NCBI RefSeq assembly: GCF_006363955.1
Contig: NZ_CP040948.1
Span: 992,001-1,056,000 of the forward strand
DNA: 64,000 nt
DNA from: Methylophilus medardicus
GTDB taxonomy: Bacteria; Pseudomonadota; Gammaproteobacteria; Burkholderiales; Methylophilaceae
Direction: 5' to 3'
Under the pieces are notes generated by a model, which ran no database searches, was not told the origin of the DNA, and worked only from the letters and a program-made list of their open reading frames with translations. This document shows positions 17,221-26,251 of the stretch, in pieces. The translations under genes and the position numbers were made by a program. The stretch's first letter is position 1, and every line of letters begins with the position of its first letter.

Positions 17221-18212
17221 AAAATATTGCGGTAATCGGGGCAGGGATGGCAGGCTTGGCGTGTAGCCAAGCGTTGCAGCAGGCCGGATTTTTGGTGACG
17301 GTGTTTGAGAAAAGTCGAGGGCCTTCAGGCCGGGTATCTACGCGCTCGACGGAGGGCTGGCAGTGTGATCATGGCGCACAGTACTTTACGGTGAGTGAGC
17401 CCGCGTTTGCATCGCAAGTGCAGAAATGGGTGCAAGCAGGGTTGGTCGCCGAGTGGAATGGACGTTTATATGAAACGGACGGTCATCGCCTTCAGCAAAA
17501 GCAGACTGACAAAAAACGGTATGTGGGTGTGCCTAAAAATACAGTCCCTGCGCGGCAGATGGCAGAGGCCTTGCCAGTGGAGTTGGAGCAGACCATTGAC
17601 GCGATCACTGTTGATCAAGGGCAGTGGCGCGTGCGCAGCAAAGAGCACGGTGTCTATCCACAAGTGTTTGATAAAGTGGTGTTGGCGATTCCAGCGCCAC
17701 AGGCCAAAGCCTTATTGACGGGACATGATGCCTTTAAAGCGCTGGCTGAAGGGGTGCAGATGCGTGGTTGTTGGACCTTGATGGCGTGCTATTCGCGTTC
17801 GCTAGATTTGCCGTTTGATGGTTTGTTTGTGAACAACGGCCCCTTGAGTTGGCTGGCACGCGATAGCAGCAAACCCGGCCGATTAGTGCAAGGCAGCGCG
17901 GTCAAAGAGGTATGGGTACTACATGCCAGTGGTGAGTGGTCTGAAGCCAACCTTGAGCGTGCGCCTGAGGCAGTCGCGGAGGATCTGCTGGCAGCATTTA
18001 AAGCATTGGGCGGCGAGACCCCCGATAGCGTGAGCATGCATCGCTGGCGGTACGCCGATTGCCCACAGTATTTGCATCAGGGCTACGCTTGGGACGCTAC
18101 ACAGCAGTTGGGTTTATGTGGGGACTGGCTCAATGGCGGCAAAGTGCAAGGCGCATGGATGAGCGGACTTCGATTAGCGGAAGCGATGATACAAGCCTGT
18201 GAGCCCTGTTAG
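17217..18212 (+). CDS. FAD/NAD(P)-binding amine-oxidase-like oxidoreductase (renalase-like, COG3380)
   Basis: 331 residues. The N-terminal Rossmann fold has the G-x-G-x2-G motif (VIGAGMAGLACS) and the acidic residue of VFEKSRGPSGR, as in renalase-like FAD enzymes. The DHGAQYFTV segment and the C-terminal LGLCGDWLNGGKVQGAWMSGLRLAE block, which contacts FAD, fit COG3380. GTG 17217 is chosen because AAGGA lies 8 bases upstream and it overlaps the previous stop. ATG 17208 is the alternative, but the AAGGA would abut it. Substrate unknown. It converges on the GGDEF/EAL gene, with only 10 bases between stops. Confidence 0.85.
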   Translation: MKNIAVIGAGMAGLACSQALQQAGFLVTVFEKSRGPSGRVSTRSTEGWQCDHGAQYFTVSEPAFASQVQKWVQAGLVAEWNGRLYETDGHRLQQKQTDKKRYVGVPKNTVPARQMAEALPVELEQTIDAITVDQGQWRVRSKEHGVYPQVFDKVVLAIPAPQAKALLTGHDAFKALAEGVQMRGCWTLMACYSRSLDLPFDGLFVNNGPLSWLARDSSKPGRLVQGSAVKEVWVLHASGEWSEANLERAPEAVAEDLLAAFKALGGETPDSVSMHRWRYADCPQYLHQGYAWDATQQLGLCGDWLNGGKVQGAWMSGLRLAEAMIQACEPC

Positions 18213-18222
18213 TTGGGCGTAT

Positions 18223-20484
18223 TCATAGACGTGATTGCATAAAGGTTGCAAATGCTGTGGCTGATAAGGGCTTGGAGAATAAATAACCTTGCACTTCATC
18301 ACAGCCAGTTTCACGCAAATGCTTCAGCATCGCCTCATCTTCGACTCCCTCGGCAATCACGGCTAAATTCAAGGTGTGTGCCATTTGCACAATAGCACGC
18401 ACGATGGCCGCATCGTTGGGGTCGTTGTTGATATCCCGTACAAACGATTGATCAATTTTGAGGCGATCAATGTTGAATTTTTTCAAGTAGGCCAAGCTGG
18501 AATAGCCCGTGCCAAAGTCATCGATCGCAAGCTGAACACCCAGTTTCTTGAGGGTATCCAGTTGGGCGATTAAGTGGTCTATATCTTCAAGCAATAATGA
18601 CTCGGTCAGTTCGAGCTCTAGGCGGTGTGGCTCTAAGCCAGTTTTTTCCAGCGCCTTCATCACTAATTTGTCTAGATTGCCACGACGAAATTGTACAGCA
18701 GACACATTGACCGCGATGCTGAGTGGCGGCAAACCCGCTTTTTGCCATTCACGCGCCTGACGGCAAGCTTCCTCAATGACCCATTGACCAATCTCTACAA
18801 TCAACCCTGTTTGTTCGGCAATAGTGATGAATTGTGCTGGCGACTGCATGCCATTCTGAGGATGATGCCAACGAATTAACGCTTCTGCCCCAATCACCTG
18901 GCCAGTGCGCAAACTGATTTGTGGTTGATAATGCAGCTCAAACTGTTGTTGTGCTAAGGCCTCGCGCAAGCCATAGGCAATATTTAAATAATATAGGCTG
19001 TCATTATTGAGCTTTTCGGTAAAGAATCGGGCGGTATTGCGTCCGGACTCTTTGGCTTGAAGCATGGCTTTGCGGGCGCGTCCAAACAGTTTTTCAAAAT
19101 CACTGCCGTCAGTGGGGTAAACAGCAACGCCAATGGAGCAAGAGGTAGAAATATTACTGCCCGCAAACGCAAATGGAGAGGATATTTCATTGAGTAAAAT
19201 ATCCACCATATTACTAATAGAGTCATCATCTTGCATCTTGTTGAGCAAGATAATGAATTCATCGCCGCCATGGCGACAGATACTGTCGGTGTCGCCCAAG
19301 CAATCTTTGAGTCGCTCGGCAAACAGGCTTAATAGTTTATCGCCTGAGGCGTAGCCCAGTGAGTCATTGAGAAACTTGAAATTATCCAAATTGAGCGCGA
19401 GTAAGCCGAGTTTGCAATTGGATGCCATCGCAATAGGAATAGCGTTTTCTAGCCGGTCCCTAAACAGCGTGATGTTAGGCAGGCCGGTGAGCGCATCGTG
19501 AGAACTCAGATACTGGATTTCTTTTTGCGCCGACTTCAGATCACTGAGGTCACTAAACGTACTCACGTAATGTGTGACCACACCGGCTGTATTTTTGACC
19601 TCACTGATCGATAACCACTCAGGGAACACCTCACCATTTTTCCGCCGGTTCCAAATCTCGCCGCGCCACTGGCCAAAGTTAACGACGCTCTCCCACATCG
19701 TGCGATAAAAATGTGCGTCGTGTAGCCCAGAGGATAAGATTTGAGGGGTTTTCCCTTTTGCGTCCTCAGCAGTGTAGCCCTGCATTTTGGTAAATGCAGG
19801 GTTGACTGAAAGGATGATATGGCTCGCATCGGTGATCATAATGCCTTGCTCGCTACCCTCGAACACTTTCTCAAACTGCCGCAGACTTTCTTGGGATTGA
19901 TTTCGATTGAGGACGATACTGATCAGCGCCGCCCCAATGTCTAGCAACATGCGATGAAATTGACTGGGCTCACGGTGTTCAAAGCTGGATAGTGCAAAAG
20001 TGCCAATGATCTTGCTCTCGCCGGAAAAAATCGGGATTGACCAGCAGGATTTGATGCCAAAATCATGTGCAAGGTGTCGAATATCTTGCCAGCGGTCATC
20101 TTTGAACGTATCGCTGACGTATTGCACGCTTTGCTGATAAATCACGTTGCCGCACGAACCTCCACCCGGGCTGGGCCGAAGGCCATTTAGTTTTTCAATT
20201 TCTGAGGCGTTCAAACTCGGCGCGGCGTACACATAAAGGCATTGATCATTGTTGTTCATCAGCATCACAGAGCTCACCGCGTTGGCGACAAGGCTTTCTG
20301 CAAGCATACAAATTTGATTGATGGCTTCTATGTGGTCAACACCACGTGCGACTGATTCTAGAATGACGCGTTGCAAGTTGAGTAACTGCGTTTGCTCAGC
20401 CAAAGACAAAGGCGCGCGCTTGTTCCTCGATGATGAGGCTGCCGGGGAGGCTGAAGTAGGGTGTGCGCTCAAGGGAGTATCCAA
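18223..20484 (-). CDS. GAF-PAS-GGDEF-EAL cyclic-di-GMP signalling protein
   Basis: 753 residues, soluble. A GAF domain (about 40-190), a PAS/PAC domain (about 205-320), a GGDEF domain with intact signature GGDEF at 406-410 and an EAL domain with the EAL motif at 534-536 (AEALIRWHHP) are present. Other EAL catalytic features (ELTES, DDFGTGYSSL, KIDQSFV, EGVE) are intact, so both diguanylate cyclase and phosphodiesterase activity are possible. The reading frame opens with TTG at 20484 because a stop lies two codons upstream and no ATG or GTG precedes the conserved region; a second TTG is at 20472. No strong ribosome site is visible. Confidence 0.9.
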   Translation of the reverse strand: MDTPLSAHPTSASPAASSSRNKRAPLSLAEQTQLLNLQRVILESVARGVDHIEAINQICMLAESLVANAVSSVMLMNNNDQCLYVYAAPSLNASEIEKLNGLRPSPGGGSCGNVIYQQSVQYVSDTFKDDRWQDIRHLAHDFGIKSCWSIPIFSGESKIIGTFALSSFEHREPSQFHRMLLDIGAALISIVLNRNQSQESLRQFEKVFEGSEQGIMITDASHIILSVNPAFTKMQGYTAEDAKGKTPQILSSGLHDAHFYRTMWESVVNFGQWRGEIWNRRKNGEVFPEWLSISEVKNTAGVVTHYVSTFSDLSDLKSAQKEIQYLSSHDALTGLPNITLFRDRLENAIPIAMASNCKLGLLALNLDNFKFLNDSLGYASGDKLLSLFAERLKDCLGDTDSICRHGGDEFIILLNKMQDDDSISNMVDILLNEISSPFAFAGSNISTSCSIGVAVYPTDGSDFEKLFGRARKAMLQAKESGRNTARFFTEKLNNDSLYYLNIAYGLREALAQQQFELHYQPQISLRTGQVIGAEALIRWHHPQNGMQSPAQFITIAEQTGLIVEIGQWVIEEACRQAREWQKAGLPPLSIAVNVSAVQFRRGNLDKLVMKALEKTGLEPHRLELELTESLLLEDIDHLIAQLDTLKKLGVQLAIDDFGTGYSSLAYLKKFNIDRLKIDQSFVRDINNDPNDAAIVRAIVQMAHTLNLAVIAEGVEDEAMLKHLRETGCDEVQGYLFSKPLSATAFATFMQSRL

Positions 20485-20552
20485 TCTTTATTAGAATGGT
20501 GCGTCTGTTACTCAGTGTTGCCCTTTTACCTATTGATGTCAATAGCGCCTCA

Positions 20553-21758
20553 TCAGGTGGACCGATTTGCCAATTGCGGCATAATCCATTTGCGAAACAT
20601 TAATGGCGTAATCATGGTGGTGATGACCCCCATCAGCACCAGTACCGAGAACAGGTCCTGGCCAATAAAGCCTCGGTCATAGGCGATGCTGGCAATGACC
20701 AGTTCCATTACCCCACGACCATTCAAGATGAAACCGATGCCGAGTGCATCACTTTTGGATAAACCAATGAGTTTACCGCCCAACCAACCTGCGAGAATCT
20801 TGGTGAAGATAGACACGACCAGTACCACAGCGACAAACCAGAACGAGTCGATCACTTGCACTTTGAACTCAAGCCCTAGATAAGCAAAAAACACGGGTGC
20901 TAAAAAACCGCCGGTAATCGAACTCAGCGTCAGCTCTAACTCTCGGTAACGGGAGGGTAGAAAAAACGTACGGTCGATTAGCAAGGCGCCAAAAAATGCA
21001 CCAATGACAAAGTGAAAGCCAAGCGCCGCGCTCACCGAGCCGAAAATCAGCACCAATAAGAGCAATAGCCCAAACAATGCTTCATTGCCAATGAGGGTGA
21101 CGAGTTTTTCTGACCACTGATCAATAAAAATGCCTTTTTCAATGACTTTTTTGATCAATACACTGACGCTGACGATTAAAACAATGAGCAGGATCAGTTT
21201 CCAGCTTGCTTGAAAAATAGCTTTGCCCACCGCCTGATAGGATTTTTGTTCGGGCAAGTTAAGGATGACACCCAATACCAACAAGGCCGCAATATCGTTA
21301 AAGATCGCGGTAGCCACCGAGTAACGGGCAATGGTCGAATCGAGCAATTTGAAACTTTGTAAAATGCTGACCGTAACCGGCAAGGCGGTAATTGAAATGC
21401 ACAAACCAAGAAAAATCGTGCGGCTTACGTCCAGACCAAAACTGATGCCGATTAAAATGCCCCCGGTGAGCGGTAAGATAAACCCGAGCAGGGCGATCAC
21501 GACGCCTCTGCCGCGCATCGAGTCGATCACGTCCTTGAAGTTCATCTCCAGCCCGGCAGAGAGCACAATCAGAAACACTGCAAATTCTGAAATGCCAGAC
21601 AGGGCTGGCGAGGGCGCAATCAGGTTCAACAGGCTGGGGCCAAGAATGACGCCAGCTAGCATTTCACCAATGATCGCTGGTTGATTAAAGCGGCTAAAGA
21701 GTTGTCCCAGCAGGCGAGCGCTGACAATTAAGATCAATAACGTCGTCAGTAATGGCAT
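20553..21758 (-). CDS. CPA2-family Na+(K+)/H+ antiporter
   Basis: 401 residues from ATG 21758; the reading frame could extend upstream to 21836 but the hydrophobic family N-terminus begins at MPLLTTLL. About 12 membrane helices. The segment FNQPAIIGEMLAGVILGPSLL is the conserved CPA2 opening (KefB/C, NapA-like), and ATAIFNDIAALLVLG carries the ND pair of the antiport site. There is no C-terminal RCK/TrkA domain, unlike KefC, so it is nearer to the NapA/GerN type. It sits between two c-di-GMP genes in the same orientation. Confidence 0.87.
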   Translation of the reverse strand: MPLLTTLLILIVSARLLGQLFSRFNQPAIIGEMLAGVILGPSLLNLIAPSPALSGISEFAVFLIVLSAGLEMNFKDVIDSMRGRGVVIALLGFILPLTGGILIGISFGLDVSRTIFLGLCISITALPVTVSILQSFKLLDSTIARYSVATAIFNDIAALLVLGVILNLPEQKSYQAVGKAIFQASWKLILLIVLIVSVSVLIKKVIEKGIFIDQWSEKLVTLIGNEALFGLLLLLVLIFGSVSAALGFHFVIGAFFGALLIDRTFFLPSRYRELELTLSSITGGFLAPVFFAYLGLEFKVQVIDSFWFVAVVLVVSIFTKILAGWLGGKLIGLSKSDALGIGFILNGRGVMELVIASIAYDRGFIGQDLFSVLVLMGVITTMITPLMFRKWIMPQLANRST

Positions 21759-21922
21759 GGATTTCTTTTCGTCTCTGACAAGATATCTTTCGACGCAGCG
21801 TGCTGCGCCAAGATACGGTTGAACATGCAGCCCCAATAGGGTAAATGTCAGTTTAAATCATTTGCATGGGTGAAGGCACGCTTTTTGGCCACGATGAGGC
21901 GGGTCATCGGCTAAAGAAGACT

Positions 21923-23488
21923 TTAATGCGTAAATACTTGGATCATTTCCTTGCGATTTTTGCGTGTACGCTTGTCCGCATACATGCGCTTATCGGCAAT
22001 ACGCATCAGCTCTTCGGTATCGCTGGCCTCATGGCTAAACACAATGCCAACGCTCGCGCCTGCGCTGGCAAAACCTTCTTTTTCCATTTGCAAATGGGTA
22101 TATTCAATTTGATGTTGGCACCACTCCACATCATCCTCATGGCAGACAATGGCAAATTCGTCGCCGCCCAGCCGATAAAGTCGTCCGTGGGTGTCCAGCT
22201 TTTTAGACAGAATCTGACAAAACCGCTGCAATAAATGGTCGCCAGCTTCGTGGCCAAAATGATCGTTGACGTGTTTTAAGTTATCGATGTCCAGAAACAT
22301 CAGGCAGCTGTGTTCGCGCAATTGCAGCAATTGGTTTTCAAGCGCAAGCCGGTTGGGCACCGCTGTTAAGCGATCTGTCATCGCTAATGAGCGTGTGCTT
22401 TGCAGCTCGGATAACATCTGTTCTTTTTCTTTGTGCAGACGATTAATTTGATAAGCCACCAGCAGAGAGAGCAAAATCGCTTCAACCGATACCGCAATTA
22501 AGCCAAGCTGCTCAATCGTCCAGACATTGGAGTCAAGCCGTTCGGCAGTAATAGACAAGCCGCCTAGCACCCCAAAAACGCTGATGGCGAACAAATAAAG
22601 CTGAGCAATGCGATTTTTTTGCAGGCTGAGTCGAATGCCGCAGACCAGTCCGAATATCAAGAAGATGGCTACCCCGAGTCGATCCATCTCCAGCATCCAG
22701 TTTGGCAAGATCATGGCGATGACCAGCAAGGCCAGCAACAACGATCTTGCCACAATCGACAGCGTGTAAAGCTTGGTGTGATGGTACTGATTAATGCCCA
22801 GCAAATGACAGACAAAACTAATGTAAGCCAGATTTGAAAGCAAAATCGGTAAGCTGGTGAGGTAAAACCAATGCCAAGAAAATAGTTGTTTAAATACCCC
22901 TAGGGCCGCACTTTGAAAAATTAAATTGCCAAGGATAAATAATGCGTACATGCGTTCGGTGGTGTGTCCGGCAGCCACGCCGATGGCAATGTAATAGGTG
23001 AAAATACCTAACAGCACACCTAGCAAAAGTAGGCTCGCGGCGGAGGTGAGGTTGATTTGTTGCTGATAGTTGGTTAAATCTGAGACAAAGAGCTCGGGCT
23101 GTGCAAGGTAATAGGGGGATTGCAACCAGGTGGTGAGGCGATAGCTGCCTGGCGCTAAATAAATCATCCGGCCATGTCTTAGCAGAAACGGATCTTGGTC
23201 TTGGCTGCTTAAGCCGCCTTTAATAATGTGGGTTTGTGTAGCGTCGGTGATTTCGTGCTGAAAGTGGGCAATGGTCGATGTGTTTTTAAAATCAATTACA
23301 TACTGGTCTGCACGCGCTATTTTAATGATGCTCTGGCAGACGAACTTTCCGCCTTGCAACGGAATTTTAGCGACGATGTCGCCCTTGCTGTTCATGCAGG
23401 TGGTGCCAAGCAGAGACGGCGCTGCCACGGCCTGCGGAATCAGCGCCATCCAACACGCGATGAGGATCCAGTAAAGAAAACGTTGCAA
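21923..23488 (-). CDS. 7TMR-DISM membrane diguanylate cyclase
   Basis: 521 residues. A signal peptide (about 1-23) is followed by an extracytoplasmic domain (about 24-160), seven hydrophobic helices (about 165-355) of the 7TM-DISM type, a short coiled segment (RLHKEKEQMLSELQ) and a GGDEF domain with intact GGDEF at 441-445. The RxxD inhibitory-site position before it is not obvious. Expected to synthesise c-di-GMP in response to a periplasmic ligand. The frame opens with TTG 23488, because a stop precedes it and no ATG or GTG lies between. The protein ends in a basic tail, RTRKNRKEMIQVFTH. Confidence 0.88.
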   Translation of the reverse strand: MQRFLYWILIACWMALIPQAVAAPSLLGTTCMNSKGDIVAKIPLQGGKFVCQSIIKIARADQYVIDFKNTSTIAHFQHEITDATQTHIIKGGLSSQDQDPFLLRHGRMIYLAPGSYRLTTWLQSPYYLAQPELFVSDLTNYQQQINLTSAASLLLLGVLLGIFTYYIAIGVAAGHTTERMYALFILGNLIFQSAALGVFKQLFSWHWFYLTSLPILLSNLAYISFVCHLLGINQYHHTKLYTLSIVARSLLLALLVIAMILPNWMLEMDRLGVAIFLIFGLVCGIRLSLQKNRIAQLYLFAISVFGVLGGLSITAERLDSNVWTIEQLGLIAVSVEAILLSLLVAYQINRLHKEKEQMLSELQSTRSLAMTDRLTAVPNRLALENQLLQLREHSCLMFLDIDNLKHVNDHFGHEAGDHLLQRFCQILSKKLDTHGRLYRLGGDEFAIVCHEDDVEWCQHQIEYTHLQMEKEGFASAGASVGIVFSHEASDTEELMRIADKRMYADKRTRKNRKEMIQVFTH

Positions 23489-23612
23489 GCCTAGTATCCA
23501 TTGAAAGTATTAAAGCTGCTCGGAGTGTACATGAAAAGGTTGGAGAGAGCGGCTGGGCCAAAGTATTAAAAAAGGCAAAGAATTACTAACTAACGTGTGG
23601 TGGCCCAGTAAC

Positions 23613-23640
23613 AAAAAACCCGCATGACTGCGGGTTTTTA
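23613..23640 (-). terminator. Terminator after the alanine-rich lipoprotein gene
   Basis: AAAAACCCGCA-TGAC-TGCGGGTTTTT is a perfect stem-loop with A and T tracts, 16 bases past the stop at 23656. Confidence 0.9.
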
Positions 23641-23655
23641 TGGATATGTCAGGGC

Positions 23656-23904
23656 TTATGGTTGATCAACGGCTGCTTTGGCTGCCTCGGCGGTTTCTGC
23701 GGCTTTTAGTTCAGCCGCTGTCGCGGCAGCTTTAGCGGCTGCCACTGCCTCGGCTGCCGCATTTTTGGCTTCACTAGCGGCGGCTTCCGCATGTGCTTGT
23801 GCAGATTCGGCAGCTTTTTCGACCGGGGGTTGTTGTTCACCGCAGGCAACGAGTAGGCTGCTGCAGAGCGTTGTGAGGGCGATGAAACGGTGGATGTTGG
23901 TCAT
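23656..23904 (-). CDS. Alanine-rich helical lipoprotein
   Basis: 82 residues. The signal peptide ends in a lipobox (LLVA|C, Cys21). The mature part, about 60 residues, is an almost uninterrupted Ala/Glu/Lys sequence with repeats such as EAKNAAAEAVAAAKAA and KAAETAEAAKAA, predicting one long helix, reminiscent of Lpp-like or LEA-like lipoproteins. There is no C-terminal Lys like that of Lpp for peptidoglycan linkage; it ends VDQP. Probably outer- or inner-membrane anchored. Function unknown. It has its own terminator. Confidence 0.75.
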   Translation of the reverse strand: MTNIHRFIALTTLCSSLLVACGEQQPPVEKAAESAQAHAEAAASEAKNAAAEAVAAAKAAATAAELKAAETAEAAKAAVDQP

Positions 23905-23973
23905 GGTTTATCCTTATAAAATGACTTCTGTGTAGATTGGCGTTTCTTGCACGCGCTATGCTTAGGTAAAAAA

Positions 23974-24588
23974 TTACTGTGTGACGTCATGATGTAATTG
24001 GCTGGCAATTTGCGCACTCAGCAAATCTAAGTCATGCCCCAAAGCCCGCACGAGGGCAGGGTAACCGCTTTCAGCCAGTGGCGTACTAAAGTGAAATGGG
24101 TGCGGTTGACGCTGCGGCTGATTGGGCGACTGCACATACCATTGCCCACTGAGGACTGCATAGCCCTTGAGTTGGCCATGAAACTGGTCAATGGTGAGGT
24201 GCAGACGAGGGGGTGACATCGACTGACCGGTTACAGGATCGCTGATCAGGGTGTGTGGCAGGCGACTGGCAAGCCGATTGCGCAGGCCCCGACGCAATTC
24301 TTCTGGCAGCGCTTCCCGCCACAAATGGTCACGCGTGGCTTGGAGGGAAACGTCATCCAGCTGGATCACCATGCGATCTGTATCCAGATAGTCGGCGAGT
24401 TGAATGTGCGCCAACATCAGCATGGGCGGTGCAGGGTCTGTGGCAGGGGGCAGATCGGTGGGTGTCTCCGCCTCCGGCAAGCTGTAGCGAAGGGTATTCA
24501 CCGGTGGGTGCGTCGTAAGGCAACCGCTGATCATCATGCTGCAGAAGAGCATGATTATGTATTGGCGGGATGTTCTGAGCTTCATCAT
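23974..24588 (-). CDS. pqiC: PqiC/YmbA-type outer-membrane lipoprotein (ABC-type transport auxiliary)
   Basis: 204 residues from ATG 24588, which has AAGGA 7 bases upstream (overlapping the end of pqiB by position); ATG 24585 is adjacent. The lipobox is ISG|C at Cys23. The following LRYSLPE segment and overall plan match the PqiC/YmbA (ABC_trans_aux, DUF330) family, the outer-membrane partner of PqiB. The upstream frame extension to 24705 belongs to pqiB sequence and is not used. Third gene of a pqiABC operon. Confidence 0.85.
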   Translation of the reverse strand: MMKLRTSRQYIIMLFCSMMISGCLTTHPPVNTLRYSLPEAETPTDLPPATDPAPPMLMLAHIQLADYLDTDRMVIQLDDVSLQATRDHLWREALPEELRRGLRNRLASRLPHTLISDPVTGQSMSPPRLHLTIDQFHGQLKGYAVLSGQWYVQSPNQPQRQPHPFHFSTPLAESGYPALVRALGHDLDLLSAQIASQLHHDVTQ

Positions 24589-24598
24589 CGCTGTGTCC

Positions 24599-26251
24599 TT
24601 AGGGTGCTGCCGGCGCTTGCGGCACCGGATCATTGCCTGGCTTGCGGTTAAACAAAATTGCATTGGGCTGCTCGTTGAGCGTACGCACCAATGGTTGCAC
24701 ATCACGCAGCACTTTTTCCAGACGTTGCAGCGTGGTCGTCAGCTCCTGATAGGCCGGCGAATCGGGCGATAAGCCTTGCATCGTCGTGCGTAACGCTTGC
24801 ATGGTCTGGTTTAAGTTGCTCGGCATTTGCTGCACTTCAGGCTGGCTGACAAACTGGTTCACCTGCTGACTAAGCGCGCGAATCTCTTGCAGGGTTTGTT
24901 CAGATTGTTGCAAGTTTTTATCTAAGCCGGCGAGCACTGGCTCCACTTTTAATTGATTGAGTTTATCCAGCAGGTCAGACAATTTCTGCTCAATTTGTGC
25001 CAAGCTGGTCGCACTGGTTGGTAACACCGGTAGCCCTTCAAACGTGTGGCGACGATAGGATTTGTGCGATTGATGCTCCATATTCAAATCGACAAACAGC
25101 GAGCCGGTCAGCAAGTTACCCGACTTTAACGTCGCATGTAGGCCATTTTTGAGCATGTGACTGATGCGGTTTTTCCACTCGGCCAAATCTGCTTGCCCCG
25201 TATCGGCCAAGCGACCCGGCTCGAGGTGAATTAGCACTGGAATAGCGTAGCCAAAATCATTTTTACGTTCTGGCGAATTAAATCGCCATGGCACGCTGAT
25301 GACTGTGCCAACGCGCAAACCGCGAAACTCCACTGGCGCACCATTTGATAAGCCGCGCACGGTATCGTCCACCAGCAAAACATATTCAATATATTGACTG
25401 TAGGTTTGTTGGCGTGCAGCCTCTTCGTTGGCATAGAGCGCAAACGTGGTTTCTGATTTCACCGGCTTGCCCATCGGTTTGTCATCGGCATGGCCAAAGC
25501 TGACGCCGCCAGCAATCAGTGATTCCATGGTCGGGATATTCGCTTTGAATCCCTCTGAGTCCAGTTTGAGATCTATGCCGACCGTGGTCCAAAAACGCGT
25601 GTTGTCCGTGACCAGCACGTCATAAGGATGTTCAATAAAAAGTTCGTGTTGCATTTTGCGTTGCTTTGGGTCAAAGGTGGCACTGACCACGCGGCCGACG
25701 CGCAAGCCTTGATAAGTGACCGGGTCGCCGACGCGTAGGGCATTCCCCACATTACCCACCAGGTTGACGTGCACGCCTTGCGCGCCGTTAAGTGAGATGG
25801 GCGGTTGATCCAGCACTTTAAACTGGTCAGTTTCTTGTTGACTCTTGCCCGGTTGCAATTGGATATAAGCGCCCGATAAGACCGTGTTCAGACCACTGAT
25901 ACCTTCAAGGCCAATCCGCGGTTTGACCACCCATAGCTGAGTATCTTGCACCAGCATCGATTGGGCCTCAGGCGCGATGCGTGCCAAAACTTGAATGTGG
26001 CCCAAGTCTTCGGATAATTTGACTTGCTCAACCAAGCCAATGTCGACGCTGTGCACTTTAATTTTGGTTTTGCCCGCTTCGATGCCCTCGGCATTCGTCA
26101 TCGAAAGCGTGATCTGCTTGCCGGCACGGGTGTAGTTGTCATAGACCAACCAAACGCCAATCAGCAGCGCGACAATCGGCACGATCCAGATCGGGGAAAG
26201 CCTGGATTGCTTGCTGACTCTGGCCAATAGGTTGTCAGGTGATTCACTCAT
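24599..26251 (-). CDS. pqiB: PqiB MCE-domain protein
   Basis: 550 residues. One membrane anchor (about residues 20-42, SPIWIVPIVALLIGVWLVYD) is followed by three MCE (mammalian cell entry) domains, recognisable by repeated V-x-Y-x-G-(L/V)-R-V-G-x-V patterns (TYQGLRVGRVV, EFRGLRVGTVI) and TKIKVHSVDIG. A long helical coiled C-terminus (about 440-530) fits the PqiB needle that spans the periplasm. ATG 26251 overlaps the pqiA stop by 8 bases. The C-terminus is Pro/Ala-rich. Mediates lipid transport between the inner and outer membranes with PqiA and PqiC. Confidence 0.93.
   Translation of the reverse strand: MSESPDNLLARVSKQSRLSPIWIVPIVALLIGVWLVYDNYTRAGKQITLSMTNAEGIEAGKTKIKVHSVDIGLVEQVKLSEDLGHIQVLARIAPEAQSMLVQDTQLWVVKPRIGLEGISGLNTVLSGAYIQLQPGKSQQETDQFKVLDQPPISLNGAQGVHVNLVGNVGNALRVGDPVTYQGLRVGRVVSATFDPKQRKMQHELFIEHPYDVLVTDNTRFWTTVGIDLKLDSEGFKANIPTMESLIAGGVSFGHADDKPMGKPVKSETTFALYANEEAARQQTYSQYIEYVLLVDDTVRGLSNGAPVEFRGLRVGTVISVPWRFNSPERKNDFGYAIPVLIHLEPGRLADTGQADLAEWKNRISHMLKNGLHATLKSGNLLTGSLFVDLNMEHQSHKSYRRHTFEGLPVLPTSATSLAQIEQKLSDLLDKLNQLKVEPVLAGLDKNLQQSEQTLQEIRALSQQVNQFVSQPEVQQMPSNLNQTMQALRTTMQGLSPDSPAYQELTTTLQRLEKVLRDVQPLVRTLNEQPNAILFNRKPGNDPVPQAPAAP

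Noticed and set aside
23678-23935. 85-codon alanine/serine-rich plus-strand frame
   Set aside because: Antisense to the Ala-rich lipoprotein; its composition is a by-product of the GCN repeats.
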